From Spirochaetaceae bacterium (GTDB lineage Bacteria > Spirochaetota > Spirochaetia > SZUA-6 > Bin103), in the NCBI GenBank assembly GCA_026710565.1, contig JAPOQV010000006.1, forward strand, positions 12,551 through 76,550: 64,000 bases of DNA, written 5' to 3'. Below the pieces are notes generated by a model, which did no database searches, had not been told where the DNA came from, and saw only the letters and a list, made by a program, of their open reading frames with translations. Position 1 is the first letter of the stretch, and the number at the start of each line of letters is the position of its first letter. This document shows, in pieces, positions 35,814-45,023 of this stretch. The translations under genes and the position numbers were made by a program.

Positions 35814-36864
35814 CGCGCTGGTGCGGATCCAGGGCGTCCGAAAGCACTTTCCGATTCAGCGCGGCATCCTGCGCCACACCGTGGGCTGGATCAAGGCCGT
35901 GGACGGCGTCGACCTGGAACTCGGGCGCGGTGAGACCCTGGGCATCGTCGGCGAGTCGGGCTCCGGCAAGACGACGATCGCACGCGTCGTCGCGGGCCTG
36001 ATCGACGCCACCGCCGGCAACGTGCTGTTCGCCGGCGGCGGTCAGGTCGTTGACATCACGACTCTGGACGCCAAGGGCAAGAAGACCGCCCGGCGCCACA
36101 TGCAGATGATCTTCCAGGACCCCTACAGCTCCCTCAACCCGCGCATGCCGGTGCTGGAGATCGTCGGCGAGCCGCTCATCGCCCATCGTCAGGCGAGCGG
36201 GGCGGCGTTGAAGGAGCGGGTGGCGGCGCTGCTGGAGTCGGTGGGCCTGCAATCAGGCCACATGAACGTCTATCCGCACGAGCTGTCGGGCGGGCAGCGT
36301 CAGCGCATCGGCCTGGCGCGGGCGCTGGCGCTCGGGCCGGAACTGATCATCTGCGACGAGCCGGTGTCGGCGCTCGACGTGTCGGTGCAGGCGCAGATCC
36401 TCAACCTGCTGCTGCAGATGCAGCAGAACCGCGGCCTCAGCTACCTGTTCATCGCGCACAGCCTGAGCGTGGTGGGCTGGATGAGCGACCGGATCGCGGT
36501 GATGTACCTGGGGCGCGTCGTCGAGATCGCCGGCGGCATGGAGCTGTATCGGCGTCCGCTGCACCCCTATACCGAGGCCCTGCTGTGGAACTACCCGGTT
36601 CCCGATCCGGCCGTCTCCCGCCGCCGCCAGGTGCTGGTGGGGGAGATTCCCAGTCCCGCCAACCCGCCGTCCGGCTGCCCGTTCCACACCCGCTGTCCGC
36701 ACGCCGAGGAGCGCTGCCGGACGGAGGTGCCGCAGCTCGAGGAGGTCGCTCCCGGGCACTGGAGCGCGTGCCTGCGCTGGCAGGAGGTCGAGCTGCGCGG
36801 CCGGCCGATCTGGCAGTCCGAAAAGGGCCAGGCCGAGAAAGGCCAGGCCGAGGAGACCCCGTGA
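35806..36864 (+). CDS. Opp/Dpp-type ABC importer ATPase, OppF/DppF, system 2
   Basis: A 352-residue ATPase: GESGSGKTT Walker A, LSGGQRQR signature, LIICDEP Walker B and the [14 protein letters not shown] motif. The switch reads FIAHSLSVV, with Ser where OppF proteins usually have Asp after the histidine. ATG 35806 is preferred over GTG 35794 because it has GAGAG upstream. The tail is a short duplicated KGQAE motif. Its stop overlaps the next start as GTGA, coupling it to a Gfo/Idh/MocA gene. Confidence 0.92.
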
Positions 36865-37937
36865 CACCGACCTATCGCGCCGCCGTGATCGGCTGCGGGC
36901 GCATGGGCGCCTTCATCGACAACGAGAGCGCCTCACCCCTCGCCTGGTCGCACGCGGCCGGCTACGTGGCCTGTCCGCGCACCGAGCTGGCGGCGCTGGC
37001 CGACCAGCGCGCCGACGTGCTGGACCGCGCCGGCGAGCGCTACGCGGTGCCGCCTGCGCGCCGCTACCGGGACTACCGCGAGATGCTTGCGCGCGAACGG
37101 CCGGAGATCGTGAGCGTCGCCACGCAGCCGGAGCAGCGCGCCGAGATCGTCATGTATGCCGCCGAGCACGGCGCGCGCGCGATCTACGCCGAGAAGCCGA
37201 TGGCCGCGTCGCTGCAGCAGGCGGACGCCATGGTGGCGGCTGCCGAGCGCCATGGCGTCGCCTTCAACATGGGCACCAACCGCCGCTGGGAGGCGCCGTA
37301 CGACGTCATGAAGGAGCTCATCCACGGCGGCCGCTACGGCCGGCTGCTGTCGATGACCATCCACCAGGGGCACGGCCTGTTCAACATGGGCAGCCACGTC
37401 TTCGACCTGTTCCAGTGGCTGAACGACGACCGCCCGGTCGAGTGGGTGCAGTTCCACCTGACCAGGGGCGGCGACGACCTGGACGGCGGCCTGCTGGACG
37501 GCGATCCGAACGGCGGCGGGCGGCTGCAGTTCGCCAACGGCGTGGCGGCGTTCGCCTCCGACTCCGGCCGGCCGTTCGAGGTCGAGGTGGTGTGCGAACA
37601 GGCGGTGATCGGCTCCCTGGGCCTGGACGGCGAGTTCCTGCTGCGCGAGTCCGGCGGGGTGAACCACCGCGGGAACGCCGTGCTGCGGCCCGGCACCTTC
37701 CCGCCCTTCACCCGCGACAGCTCCACCGTCAACCTGATCACGGACCTCGCGCACGCGCTGGACACGGGCAAGCCGCCGCGCGGCGGGGTGCGCGTCGCGC
37801 GCGCCAACACGGAGCTGATCTTCGCCTGCATCGAGTCGCACCGCCGCGGCGGCGCCCGCGTGCCCCTGCCGCTGGAGGGCAGCGACCTGCGCCTGGAGCG
37901 CCACTTCGCTCCGCGTCAGCCGCGCTTCGAGCGGTAG
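36861..37937 (+). CDS. Gfo/Idh/MocA family NAD(P)-dependent oxidoreductase
   Basis: A 358-residue oxidoreductase. The N-terminal Rossmann motif is VIGCGRMGAFIDN, the dinucleotide-side lysine is in YAEKPMAASLQQAD (EKP motif), and the C-terminal sheet domain contains NMGSHVFDLFQWL, with the usual histidine. The family oxidises or epimerises sugars and, in some members, acts on glycosides by transient 3-oxidation. The start is GTG 36861, overlapping the OppF stop. It is followed by a propeller gene after 6 bases. Sequence outside the core motifs differs clearly from the other family member at 43036, so they are likely not redundant. Confidence 0.9.
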   Translation: MTPTYRAAVIGCGRMGAFIDNESASPLAWSHAAGYVACPRTELAALADQRADVLDRAGERYAVPPARRYRDYREMLARERPEIVSVATQPEQRAEIVMYAAEHGARAIYAEKPMAASLQQADAMVAAAERHGVAFNMGTNRRWEAPYDVMKELIHGGRYGRLLSMTIHQGHGLFNMGSHVFDLFQWLNDDRPVEWVQFHLTRGGDDLDGGLLDGDPNGGGRLQFANGVAAFASDSGRPFEVEVVCEQAVIGSLGLDGEFLLRESGGVNHRGNAVLRPGTFPPFTRDSSTVNLITDLAHALDTGKPPRGGVRVARANTELIFACIESHRRGGARVPLPLEGSDLRLERHFAPRQPRFER

Positions 37938-37943
37938 AGCGGC

Positions 37944-39239
37944 ATGCCCGCGCAGGAGCGCTCGCTGACCGGCGCGGTCGAGCGCTTCCCGGTCGTGACC
38001 ACCGGCGCGCGCTGGCCGTGCGTGCGCGAGGATTTGGGGCCGGAGCCCTACTTCCGAACCTTCCCCGAGTGCCGCAGCGACCCGCGGCGCAACGACTACG
38101 GCAGCGTCACGGAATGGCCGCCGCCGTTCTCGCGCGGCGGTGGGTTCTTCCCGGTGCTGCTGCTGCTCGACGACGGCCGGCTGTGTTGTGCCCTGCGCAC
38201 CGGCGCGCCGCACGCCGGCAGCGGTTCCGAGATCAGCATCACCTTCTCCGCCGACCGGGGCGCGACCTGGTCCCCGTACCGCGTGGCGGTGCAGAGCGAT
38301 CCGGAACGCTGCGTCGACCGCCGCAATCCGGCGCTGGGACAGAGCGCGGCGGGCGACCTGGTGATGGCGTACGGGGCCGTTCTCGGGTACGACGCGGCCG
38401 GCCGGCGCACCATCTCCAAGAATCACGACCAGACGGTGCAGCCCTGGATGGAGGTGGTCCGCTCGAGCGACGGCGGCCTCACCTGGTCGCGGCCGTCCCG
38501 CATCGCACCGCCGGCCGGGACCCTGCTGCAGCCGCACGGGCAGATGCGCCGGCTGGCCGATGGCGGCCTGGTGTTCAACGCCCGCGGCTCCTACACGGCC
38601 GAAGTGTACCGCCGCGACCCGCGGGCCGCGCAGCGCGTCAGCTTCCTGTTCCGTTCCGCCGACGGCGGCGTGACGTGGCGCCGGCACGGCTTCCTGGGCG
38701 ACGGCTCCTCGGAGACCGGCTTCCTGCCGCTCGACGAGCGGCACTGGGTCGGGATGGTGCGCCACAACGACCGCCCCAACCGCATCGGCTACTCCGCCGA
38801 CGGCGGCGTCACCTGGACCCGCTGGCAGGAGACGGCCGCTGCCGTCGAGCGCAGCGCGGAGGGAGAGCGGGAGGACAGCTTCGGCGCCGGCGACGTGCGG
38901 ACCGTGGACACCCGTTCCCAGAAGCCGGCACCCGGCAGCGTCTGCAGGCTTCCCGCCGGCAACGTGCTGATCACCTACGGCTACCGCGCCTACCCGTTCG
39001 GAGTCCGCGCCGTGGTCAGCCGCGACGGCGGCGCCGGCTTCGAGGTGGCGTGCGAGTACGTCCTCTCCGACAGCGCATGGTGCCACGACTGCGGCTACCC
39101 CAGCACGGTCTGCTTCGACGACGGCACGATCGTTACGGTCGACTATTCGCTGCTCGACCTCGATCGCCCTGAGTGGGGCACTTGCGCGATCGCCTATCGC
39201 TACGACCAGGAGCTGTTCGAGCCCGATTCCGGCCGCTGA
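37944..39239 (+). CDS. Exo-alpha-sialidase-like protein with four Asp boxes
   Basis: A 431-residue propeller with Asp boxes SADRGATW, SSDGGLTW, SADGGVTWRR and SADGGVTWTR. Close paralogue of 1119-2408: shared WPCVREDLGPEPYF, GSVTEWPPPFSRGGG, VRHNDRPNR, then PFGVRAVVSRDGG and YSLLDLDRPEWGTC. Start ATG 37944, six bases after the Gfo/Idh/MocA stop, so coupled. No signal peptide. Its last 40 bases overlap antisense with the 39200-39688 membrane protein gene. It completes the plus arm of importer system 2. Confidence 0.86.
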   Translation: MPAQERSLTGAVERFPVVTTGARWPCVREDLGPEPYFRTFPECRSDPRRNDYGSVTEWPPPFSRGGGFFPVLLLLDDGRLCCALRTGAPHAGSGSEISITFSADRGATWSPYRVAVQSDPERCVDRRNPALGQSAAGDLVMAYGAVLGYDAAGRRTISKNHDQTVQPWMEVVRSSDGGLTWSRPSRIAPPAGTLLQPHGQMRRLADGGLVFNARGSYTAEVYRRDPRAAQRVSFLFRSADGGVTWRRHGFLGDGSSETGFLPLDERHWVGMVRHNDRPNRIGYSADGGVTWTRWQETAAAVERSAEGEREDSFGAGDVRTVDTRSQKPAPGSVCRLPAGNVLITYGYRAYPFGVRAVVSRDGGAGFEVACEYVLSDSAWCHDCGYPSTVCFDDGTIVTVDYSLLDLDRPEWGTCAIAYRYDQELFEPDSGR

Positions 39240-39688
39240 TGCCCCGCACGGCGCGCGGGAACCAGCAGGAGCACGGTCCCCGCGGCCAACTCCCCAACCG
39301 CCAGGGCCAGCCGCGGAACGCTCCAGGCGGCCGTTCCCCGCGCCACGGCGAACGCCACGTGCGCTGCGCCGAACGCCAGCAGGGTCACGCCGGCCGCACC
39401 CAGCCCCCCGCGGACGAGCCGCCGCTCGGAGATGGCATCGGCGAACCGGTGCTGCGACACCAGCATCGCCATCAGCACCGCCAGGCCGGCGATGATCATG
39501 AACGCCTTGTCGATCACCGGCACTGCGTAGGGATAGACCGCCAGCCGTTCCAGCCACGCGAACAGCGCCCCCCGCCAGGTCATGGCCGCCAGCAGTCCGC
39601 ACCCGCCGAGCACCAGCGACAGCGCGAGTCCCGCCACCTCGGCCCACAGCGGCGACGGCTGGCCACTTCGCGCGTCGCCCTCACGCAC
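39200..39688 (-). CDS. Small membrane protein of unknown function
   Basis: A 162-residue hydrophobic protein with four likely membrane helices (about residues 18-38, 50-78, 92-115 and 125-147) and an Arg-rich C-terminus. It is not recognised. It starts at GTG 39688, three bases after the stop of the gene at 39692, with which it is co-transcribed. Its 3' end overlaps the propeller gene on the other strand by 40 bases, tail to tail; this makes the C-terminus less certain. Confidence 0.6.
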   Translation of the reverse strand: MREGDARSGQPSPLWAEVAGLALSLVLGGCGLLAAMTWRGALFAWLERLAVYPYAVPVIDKAFMIIAGLAVLMAMLVSQHRFADAISERRLVRGGLGAAGVTLLAFGAAHVAFAVARGTAAWSVPRLALAVGELAAGTVLLLVPARRAGHQRPESGSNSSWS

Positions 39689-39691
39689 GGC

Positions 39692-40213
39692 TCAGCGGTC
39701 CTGGCGGCGGATCTCGTCGTGCAGCGGCAGGCCGCAGGCGTCCGCGATGGCCCGCGCCGCCTCCACGAGCCGGTGGCCGTCGGGCCCCTTGACCAGGTCG
39801 ATGCGCCGTACCCGTCCCCGGTCCTCCAGCAGCGACAGGTGCACGGCGCTGCGACGCAGGTCGAACCGCATGAGCCGCACCGGCAGCGGCCGCCGCCCCT
39901 CTTCGGAGGGCAGCGTGATCAGGACGCCGCCCAGCCGCAGCGACCGCACCCCGGCCAGCGGCCAGTACCTGGAGTGGAACGCCGGCCCCACGCCGACACG
40001 ATGCTCCACCCGTCCCCGCTCCACGTTCCAGCGCCAGCGCTCGTGATAGAGCGCGCCAAGCACCATGACGGCGGCCATGCCCAGCGGCACCGCGTTGCGG
40101 GCGCCGAAGACGGCGACGCCGCCGGGGGTCGTCAGCGCGGTGATGGCGAAAAGCGCCGCGCCGGTCACGCCCAGGAACCACCGGTAGCCCGATGCCAGCT
40201 CCAGGTCGAGCAT
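39692..40213 (-). CDS. PH-domain-like membrane protein of unknown function
   Basis: A 173-residue protein with two membrane helices near residues 13-50, then a soluble part: RVEHRVGVGPAFHSRYWPLAGVRSLRLGGVLITL, which looks like bacterial PH (YdbT/DUF304-type) domains, and a C-terminal amphipathic helix. The start is ATG 40213, with no clear ribosome-binding site. It lies 62 bases from the stop of the 40276-41358 propeller on the same strand, so it may be in the same operon or unrelated. Confidence 0.6.
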   Translation of the reverse strand: MLDLELASGYRWFLGVTGAALFAITALTTPGGVAVFGARNAVPLGMAAVMVLGALYHERWRWNVERGRVEHRVGVGPAFHSRYWPLAGVRSLRLGGVLITLPSEEGRRPLPVRLMRFDLRRSAVHLSLLEDRGRVRRIDLVKGPDGHRLVEAARAIADACGLPLHDEIRRQDR

Positions 40214-40275
40214 CGGTCCGCGCTGGCGCAGGCGGAGACGTGGCTGCACCGGGGTGCATTCCCGCCGGCCGGGCG

Positions 40276-41358
40276 TTACCCGGACTCCGCCAGGATCGAG
40301 CCCTCGATGCCGCGGATCCCGTCGGCGTGGGTGTAGTAGTAGACCACCAGGACGCGGCCGTCGCGGAGCTCGAGCGCCCACGGATAGCCGCAGTCGCTGT
40401 CGGCCGAGTCGCTGCGGACCTGGATGTCCGGGGCGTCGTCCAGATCGCCGCCCTCGGGCTCCAGCAGCCGCGCCAGACACCCGCGCTGGCCTTCCCAGCG
40501 GGTGCCGACGGTGGCCAGGATGCGCCCGTCTCGCAGCCCCAGCAGGTGCCCGGGGCACCCCTTCATGGAGGTGAAGCGCCACGGCGACCAGGAGGCTCCG
40601 TCGTCGTCGGAGGTCACCAGCGCCAGCCGGCACTGGGTGTCGTGGGGCTGGCGCGGATGGCAGCGCAGGAGGACCAGGAGTCGTCCCCCCGGCGTGCGGT
40701 GTATTGCCGGCTCGCTGAAGTGGGCGACCGCATCGACGGCGATGCGGCCGCCGTACTCCCAGGTCTCCCCGTTGTCGAGCGAGGTGCGCATCATCCCGAA
40801 GAACGGCTGGCCGCCGTCGGGCTGCTCGGTGGCCTTGCTGGGCAGCAGGATGCGGCCGTCAGGAAGCTCGACGAGCTGGCTGCGCGACACCCCGGAGTGC
40901 TCGGCCGGATGGCCCCAGATCCCTTCCGGCAGCCGCGGGAAGCGCACCGGCTCGCTCCAGGTGCGGCCGTCGTCCCGCGAGCGGATCCAGAACGGGATGC
41001 CCGGCCGCGAGGACCACGCGGTGTGAGCGGGCGTGGTCGGCCCCGCCGGCACCAGCTCCGCCGCCGAGGCGTGCAGGAAGATGCTGCCGTCGCGCAGCGC
41101 GTGCGTGCCGAAGTCGACCACCCCGCCGAGCGGATCGCAGGTGACGAGCTCCGCCGGGCCCCAGGTCGCGCCCTCGTCGCCCGACCGGCACGCGCGCACG
41201 TCGAACAGGGGATGGCCGTGGTGGGCGTGGCCCAGGTCCGGCGAGCGGTGGAACACGGCCAGCAGATCCCCGGCCGGCGTGCGGATGACGTTCGGATGCG
41301 CCGCATACCAATCGGCGTGCCGATAGATCGTGACGTGCTCGACCACTTTCCAGGCCAT
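40276..41358 (-). CDS. Sialidase-superfamily beta-propeller protein with four Asp boxes
   Basis: A 360-residue propeller. It begins WKVVEHVTIYRHADWYAAHPN at residue 3 and has Asp boxes SGDEGATWGP, SRDDGRTWSEP, SLDNGETWEYG and SDDDGASWSPW. The C-terminus DCGYPWALELRDGRVLVVYYY matches the fragment at 1-137. ATG 41358 is used. The gene lies 55 bases downstream of the TIM-barrel gene copy 3. It belongs to a third subtype and repeats the propeller plus TIM-barrel pairing. No signal peptide. Confidence 0.86.
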   Translation of the reverse strand: MAWKVVEHVTIYRHADWYAAHPNVIRTPAGDLLAVFHRSPDLGHAHHGHPLFDVRACRSGDEGATWGPAELVTCDPLGGVVDFGTHALRDGSIFLHASAAELVPAGPTTPAHTAWSSRPGIPFWIRSRDDGRTWSEPVRFPRLPEGIWGHPAEHSGVSRSQLVELPDGRILLPSKATEQPDGGQPFFGMMRTSLDNGETWEYGGRIAVDAVAHFSEPAIHRTPGGRLLVLLRCHPRQPHDTQCRLALVTSDDDGASWSPWRFTSMKGCPGHLLGLRDGRILATVGTRWEGQRGCLARLLEPEGGDLDDAPDIQVRSDSADSDCGYPWALELRDGRVLVVYYYTHADGIRGIEGSILAESG

Positions 41359-41413
41359 GGCCGGCAGTGTAGCCCAGAACCACGGGCCTCACCGGCCGGA
41401 GAGATTCGGGACG

Positions 41414-42994
41414 TCAGGCCGGGATGACCGTCACCTCCACCTCGTCGATCAACAGCTCGGCCGGCGGGCCGGCCGGCGCCGTGACGGTGAGCCGATTGTC
41501 GCCGATGACCGTCGATCCGGGATCCAGGTCGAACATGCAGCTCGTGTAGGCGGGCAGCGGCCTCCCGTACGAGACGGCGCGCCCGTCGGGGTGCCAGATG
41601 CGGCGCAGGCGCGGAGCGGTGATCGGAACGTCGTTCAGCGCCACCGCCAGGGGATCGGCGGGAGTCAACCCCGCCACGCGGAAGTGGAGCCGCGCGTGGC
41701 CCGCGGCGGCGACGTCCTCGTAAAGGCGGAACGCGTAGGTGCCGCATGCTTCCCCGGCGCCGCGCTGCAGCAGAACCGCGGGATTCCGCCGCGCCCCGGC
41801 GGAGGCGCTCCCCGCCGGCTGGTATCCCTGGAACCCGCCCCACATGGAGCGGAACAGGTAGTGGCGGGGGCCGCGCGCGACGCATTCCAGGTCGGCCAGC
41901 TCCCGCAGGTACGCCAGCGCCGTCGGATACATGGTCTCCGACCCGTTGTCGCGCCCGGTCGAGCGGAAGCCGTCCCAGTGCATCTGGTAGTTGTAGATGG
42001 AGATGCCGTCGGCGCCCTGCCGCCGCAGGGTGTGCACCAGCGCGCGGTAGTTGTCGAGGCTCAGCGGCAGCCCGGTTCGGTCGCGGTGGGAGCAGTAGGG
42101 GAGCACGCCGGGATAGAAGCGGCAGGAGGAGCCGTCGGTGAGCGAGTCGAACTCCTCGTACGCCGGATTGAAGTCCGAGTACATCGAATCCATCGGCGCC
42201 ACGTAGTCCACCAGTCCGGCGGCGATCCAGGCCGGCACGTCCAGGCCCACGTCATGGCACTCGGCGACCGTCTGCGGCACCCGCACACCGAGCTGCAGCC
42301 GCCGTCCACGGCCGGCGCCGCGCCGGTCCAGCAGCGCCCGCACCCGTTCGATGAGGGCGGTCATGAGCGGCTGCCGGGCGCGGCCGATGCTGCGGTCGCC
42401 GCGCGGCGCCGGGAAGTAGAGGCCCTCGCGAAACGTCAGCTCCAGGCCGTCCACGTCGAAGCGGTCGACCACCTCCTCCATGACCCCGTACAGGTAGTCG
42501 CGGACGCCGTCGAAGGTGAAATCCATCCGGTTGCCGGGCACGAAGGCGGACCCGTCCGGCATCTCGGTGAGCTTCCATTCCGGATGCGTGTGCAGGAACA
42601 TGCCGCCCTGGTCGGGCGCGCCGTGGCTGTCGTTCATCCGGAAGCCGGCCATGAAACCCATCCCGAGCTCCCGCGCCCGCTCCAGCAGCACCTGCAGCGG
42701 CATGATTCCCTCGTCCATGAGGGGAATGAAGCGCCGGTGCTGCGGACGGGCGTCGTACTCGAACCGCTCGGAGCGGAAGAACATGGTCCAGGCGGCGTTG
42801 TAGACCTCCTGGATCAGCGTGTCGGCGCCGCTCAGCGCGATGTTGTCCACCACGCTTCGCAGCTCCTCCACGGTGGTGGGCTGGGTGGTGATCAGCGGTC
42901 GCGGGTGTCCCGGGTCGAAGTCGTAGTTGGTCATGCTCGATGGATCGCTGACGTAGATCAGCCGCCAATCCGTTCCGTCTCCGCTCTTTCCCAT
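41414..42994 (-). CDS. TIM-barrel glycoside-hydrolase-like protein, copy 3 (divergent)
   Basis: A 526-residue paralogue of copies 1 and 2, more divergent: LIYVSDPSSMTNYDFDP, LIQEVYNAAWTMFF, FEYDARPQHRRFIPLM, GFRMNDSH, FDVDGLELTFREGLYFP, MYSDFNPAYEEF, RRQGADGISIYNY and a C-terminal LLIDEVEVTVIP. The conserved core is the same, but QGWTTYW is replaced by AAWTMFF. The start is ATG 42994 (MGKSGDGTDWRL), 41 bases after the Gfo/Idh/MocA stop. With the propeller downstream and the oxidoreductase upstream it forms the third cassette. The upstream in-frame extension to 43363 lies inside the oxidoreductase gene and is ignored. Confidence 0.8.
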   Translation of the reverse strand: MGKSGDGTDWRLIYVSDPSSMTNYDFDPGHPRPLITTQPTTVEELRSVVDNIALSGADTLIQEVYNAAWTMFFRSERFEYDARPQHRRFIPLMDEGIMPLQVLLERARELGMGFMAGFRMNDSHGAPDQGGMFLHTHPEWKLTEMPDGSAFVPGNRMDFTFDGVRDYLYGVMEEVVDRFDVDGLELTFREGLYFPAPRGDRSIGRARQPLMTALIERVRALLDRRGAGRGRRLQLGVRVPQTVAECHDVGLDVPAWIAAGLVDYVAPMDSMYSDFNPAYEEFDSLTDGSSCRFYPGVLPYCSHRDRTGLPLSLDNYRALVHTLRRQGADGISIYNYQMHWDGFRSTGRDNGSETMYPTALAYLRELADLECVARGPRHYLFRSMWGGFQGYQPAGSASAGARRNPAVLLQRGAGEACGTYAFRLYEDVAAAGHARLHFRVAGLTPADPLAVALNDVPITAPRLRRIWHPDGRAVSYGRPLPAYTSCMFDLDPGSTVIGDNRLTVTAPAGPPAELLIDEVEVTVIPA

Positions 42995-43035
42995 GGGACC
43001 CACTGTGACCGAACCGATGCGATCCTTCGACCCGG

Positions 43036-44082
43036 TCAGACCAACGGCACGGTGCGCCCGCTGCGGGCCGACTCGTACGCGGCGGCGGCGATCGCCACGG
43101 CGTCCCGCGCCTGCGCGGCCGGCACCGGCGACGGTCCTCCCGCGAGCAGGCAGTCGACGAACGCGTTCGGCGGGAGCGTCGCGCGTGATGCCGGCAACTC
43201 GACCTCCGGGAACTCCCAGGCTCCGGTTGCGCTCCGGTAGACCTGCAGCGGGGGGGCGCCCGGCGCGGGCTTGCGGCTGGTCGCCACGTCGGGGCCGGTT
43301 GCCAGGATCGTCCCGCCGTCGCCGTAGATCTCGATCGTGGGGCCGCCGGCGACCTCCGTCCACCCGGTCTGCAGGCTGCCGGTGCAGCCGTCGCCCAGGT
43401 CAAGCAGCAGGTGCGCGCTGTCCTCCACCGCCATGCCCGGCGTGCCTTCGGCCGTCCGGGCGGTGACCGCCCGCGGCATCCCGAACATCCAGAGGAACCA
43501 CAGGAGGGCGTGGGCGCCCTCGTCCATGAGCGCCCCGCCGCCGGCCAGCGCCGGATCGGTCATCCAGCCCAGCACGCCCTCCCGGTCGGCGGCGTCGATG
43601 GCGAAGTGGTGGCTGTGCCGGCGGCGCACCGTGTGCACGCGGCCGATCGCGCCGCCGTCGAGCAGCCGCCGCACCTCCACGTGCAGCGCATCGAAGCGCA
43701 GGTTGTAGGCCTGCATGAAGATCGCATCGCTGGCGTTCGCGGCGGCCAGGATGCGGTCGGCGTCGGCCACGGTCGCCGCCATCGGCTTCTGCAGGAGCAC
43801 GTGCTTGCCGGCGGCCAGGGCCGGCACGGCATGAGCCGCGTGATGAGCGTTTTCGGAGCAGACCGATACGGCGTCGACATCGCTCCTCGCCAAAAGGTCA
43901 TCCAGGTTGCCGTGCGCCTCCACACCCAGTCGCGCGGCTTCCCGGTCAGCGCGATCCGCGTCCGCGTCCCACACCGCCACCACCCGAGCCTCCTCGCGCT
44001 CGGAGAACGCGTCGGCCCACGGCCGCTGATGCGGGTGCGCGAAGCTCACCAGGCCGATCCCGATCTGCGCGGTCGCTGCCAT
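43036..44082 (-). CDS. Gfo/Idh/MocA family NAD(P)-dependent oxidoreductase
   Basis: A 348-residue oxidoreductase. The Rossmann motif is less standard: IGLVSFAHPHQRPWADAF in place of GxGxxG, then VVAVWDADADRAD, and the EKP-like lysine appears as LLQKPMAATVADAD. DEGAHALLWFLWMFG carries the usual helix of the second domain. ATG 44082 follows GGAGG. The unusual first loop with H16-H18 suggests a specialised subgroup. It leads the three-gene minus unit with the TIM-barrel and propeller genes. Likely acts on a sugar released by these enzymes. Confidence 0.87.
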   Translation of the reverse strand: MAATAQIGIGLVSFAHPHQRPWADAFSEREEARVVAVWDADADRADREAARLGVEAHGNLDDLLARSDVDAVSVCSENAHHAAHAVPALAAGKHVLLQKPMAATVADADRILAAANASDAIFMQAYNLRFDALHVEVRRLLDGGAIGRVHTVRRRHSHHFAIDAADREGVLGWMTDPALAGGGALMDEGAHALLWFLWMFGMPRAVTARTAEGTPGMAVEDSAHLLLDLGDGCTGSLQTGWTEVAGGPTIEIYGDGGTILATGPDVATSRKPAPGAPPLQVYRSATGAWEFPEVELPASRATLPPNAFVDCLLAGGPSPVPAAQARDAVAIAAAAYESARSGRTVPLV

Positions 44083-45023
44083 TCACACCACCTCCGTGTC
44101 CCCACACTGTCGCAGCCCCTCGCGATTCGCAACCTTGGGTCGTTTCCCATCTGTCAGATTTGCGCCTGACCACCTCGGCGAACGTCCCGCATCCGTCCTC
44201 ATTTCATTCACTGACTTGACTGCGTAGAATGTAGAATGCTCACTGGGACGAAGTAGTGACATGACCGATCAAGGAGTCGTCAATCGGGCGAGAGTCCCTT
44301 CGGAACGAGGTATCTGTATGTGCATGGCAGTGTTCCGGCGCCGCTCGTGGGTCTCGGCGGAGATTGCGGCCGTGTGCACGAGGGTATTGGAAGAAGTCGG
44401 CAAACCGGTTCACCCGCCACCAATCTCAGAGAGAACCGACAACACTCGCGCGAAACGGAGAGAGAGAATCAGAGAAGTGCGAAAGACCGCAACAAGATTT
44501 CGGAGCCGAGCGTGGGCATCAGATCGATCCCGCAGCGACTGTGGAGAATTGCTGAGGTTGATAGGAACACCGGGATCCGAGATTCCGGATTCGTTGATCG
44601 GCTGGGAGATCGACGGTGCGCTTCCAACCTGACGCGCGGAAACTTCCGACGAGTCAAGCCACCCCCGGTAGTTGCCCTTGATCCCAACGCTACCCTACCT
44701 ACCCTACCTACCCTAAGCGGGAACATGATCGAGGTGATGACATCGCCTAGGGCGTTCAAGGATGGAATAGACACCTTCGAATTATGTCGTAGTTGGCGTG
44801 ATGATTGATCTGCCAGAGACTCCGGAGCAGATGTTTGGTGACATGGCGGCGAGAGGTGTTCGCAAAGAAACCTCGGTACTTTGCTGCACAAGAGCTCGCA
44901 ACCAGACGTTCTGCCACGCTGCCCGCCGGCAAGTGGCTTCGGTCGCGATAGGCCACACTGCACTTCGGCTTGCGGGCCTCCCACAGCGTGATGGCGACCA
45001 TCGGACGCGCTATGGTGGGGCGA
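44083..45023. other. Sparse 940-base region without a convincing gene
   Basis: Several short frames occur on both strands, the longest a 123-codon plus frame from 44261, but they lack ribosome-binding sites and recognisable content. The segment holds a 9-base tandem repeat at 44690-44716 and a doubled GTAGAAT near 44224-44237. GC is lower than average. It may be decayed mobile DNA, but no transposase motif was recognised. Confidence 0.5.
44690..44716. repeat. Three copies of a 9-base tandem repeat
   Basis: CTACCCTAC occurs three times in succession, with one mismatch at the last base. A simple microsatellite-like tract in non-coding DNA. Confidence 0.85.

Noticed and set aside
36933..39647. 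A 904-codon minus-strand open frame
   Set aside because: It is antisense to the Gfo/Idh/MocA and propeller genes and shows no recognisable domain.
44216..44237. TTGACT followed by TAGAAT as a promoter
   Set aside because: The spacer is only 10 bases, too short for a sigma-70 promoter, and no supported gene follows.
44756..45001. An 81-codon minus frame that looks less random than its neighbours
   Set aside because: It has no ribosome-binding site, no recognisable motif, and lies in sparse DNA ahead of the glycosylase gene on the other strand.
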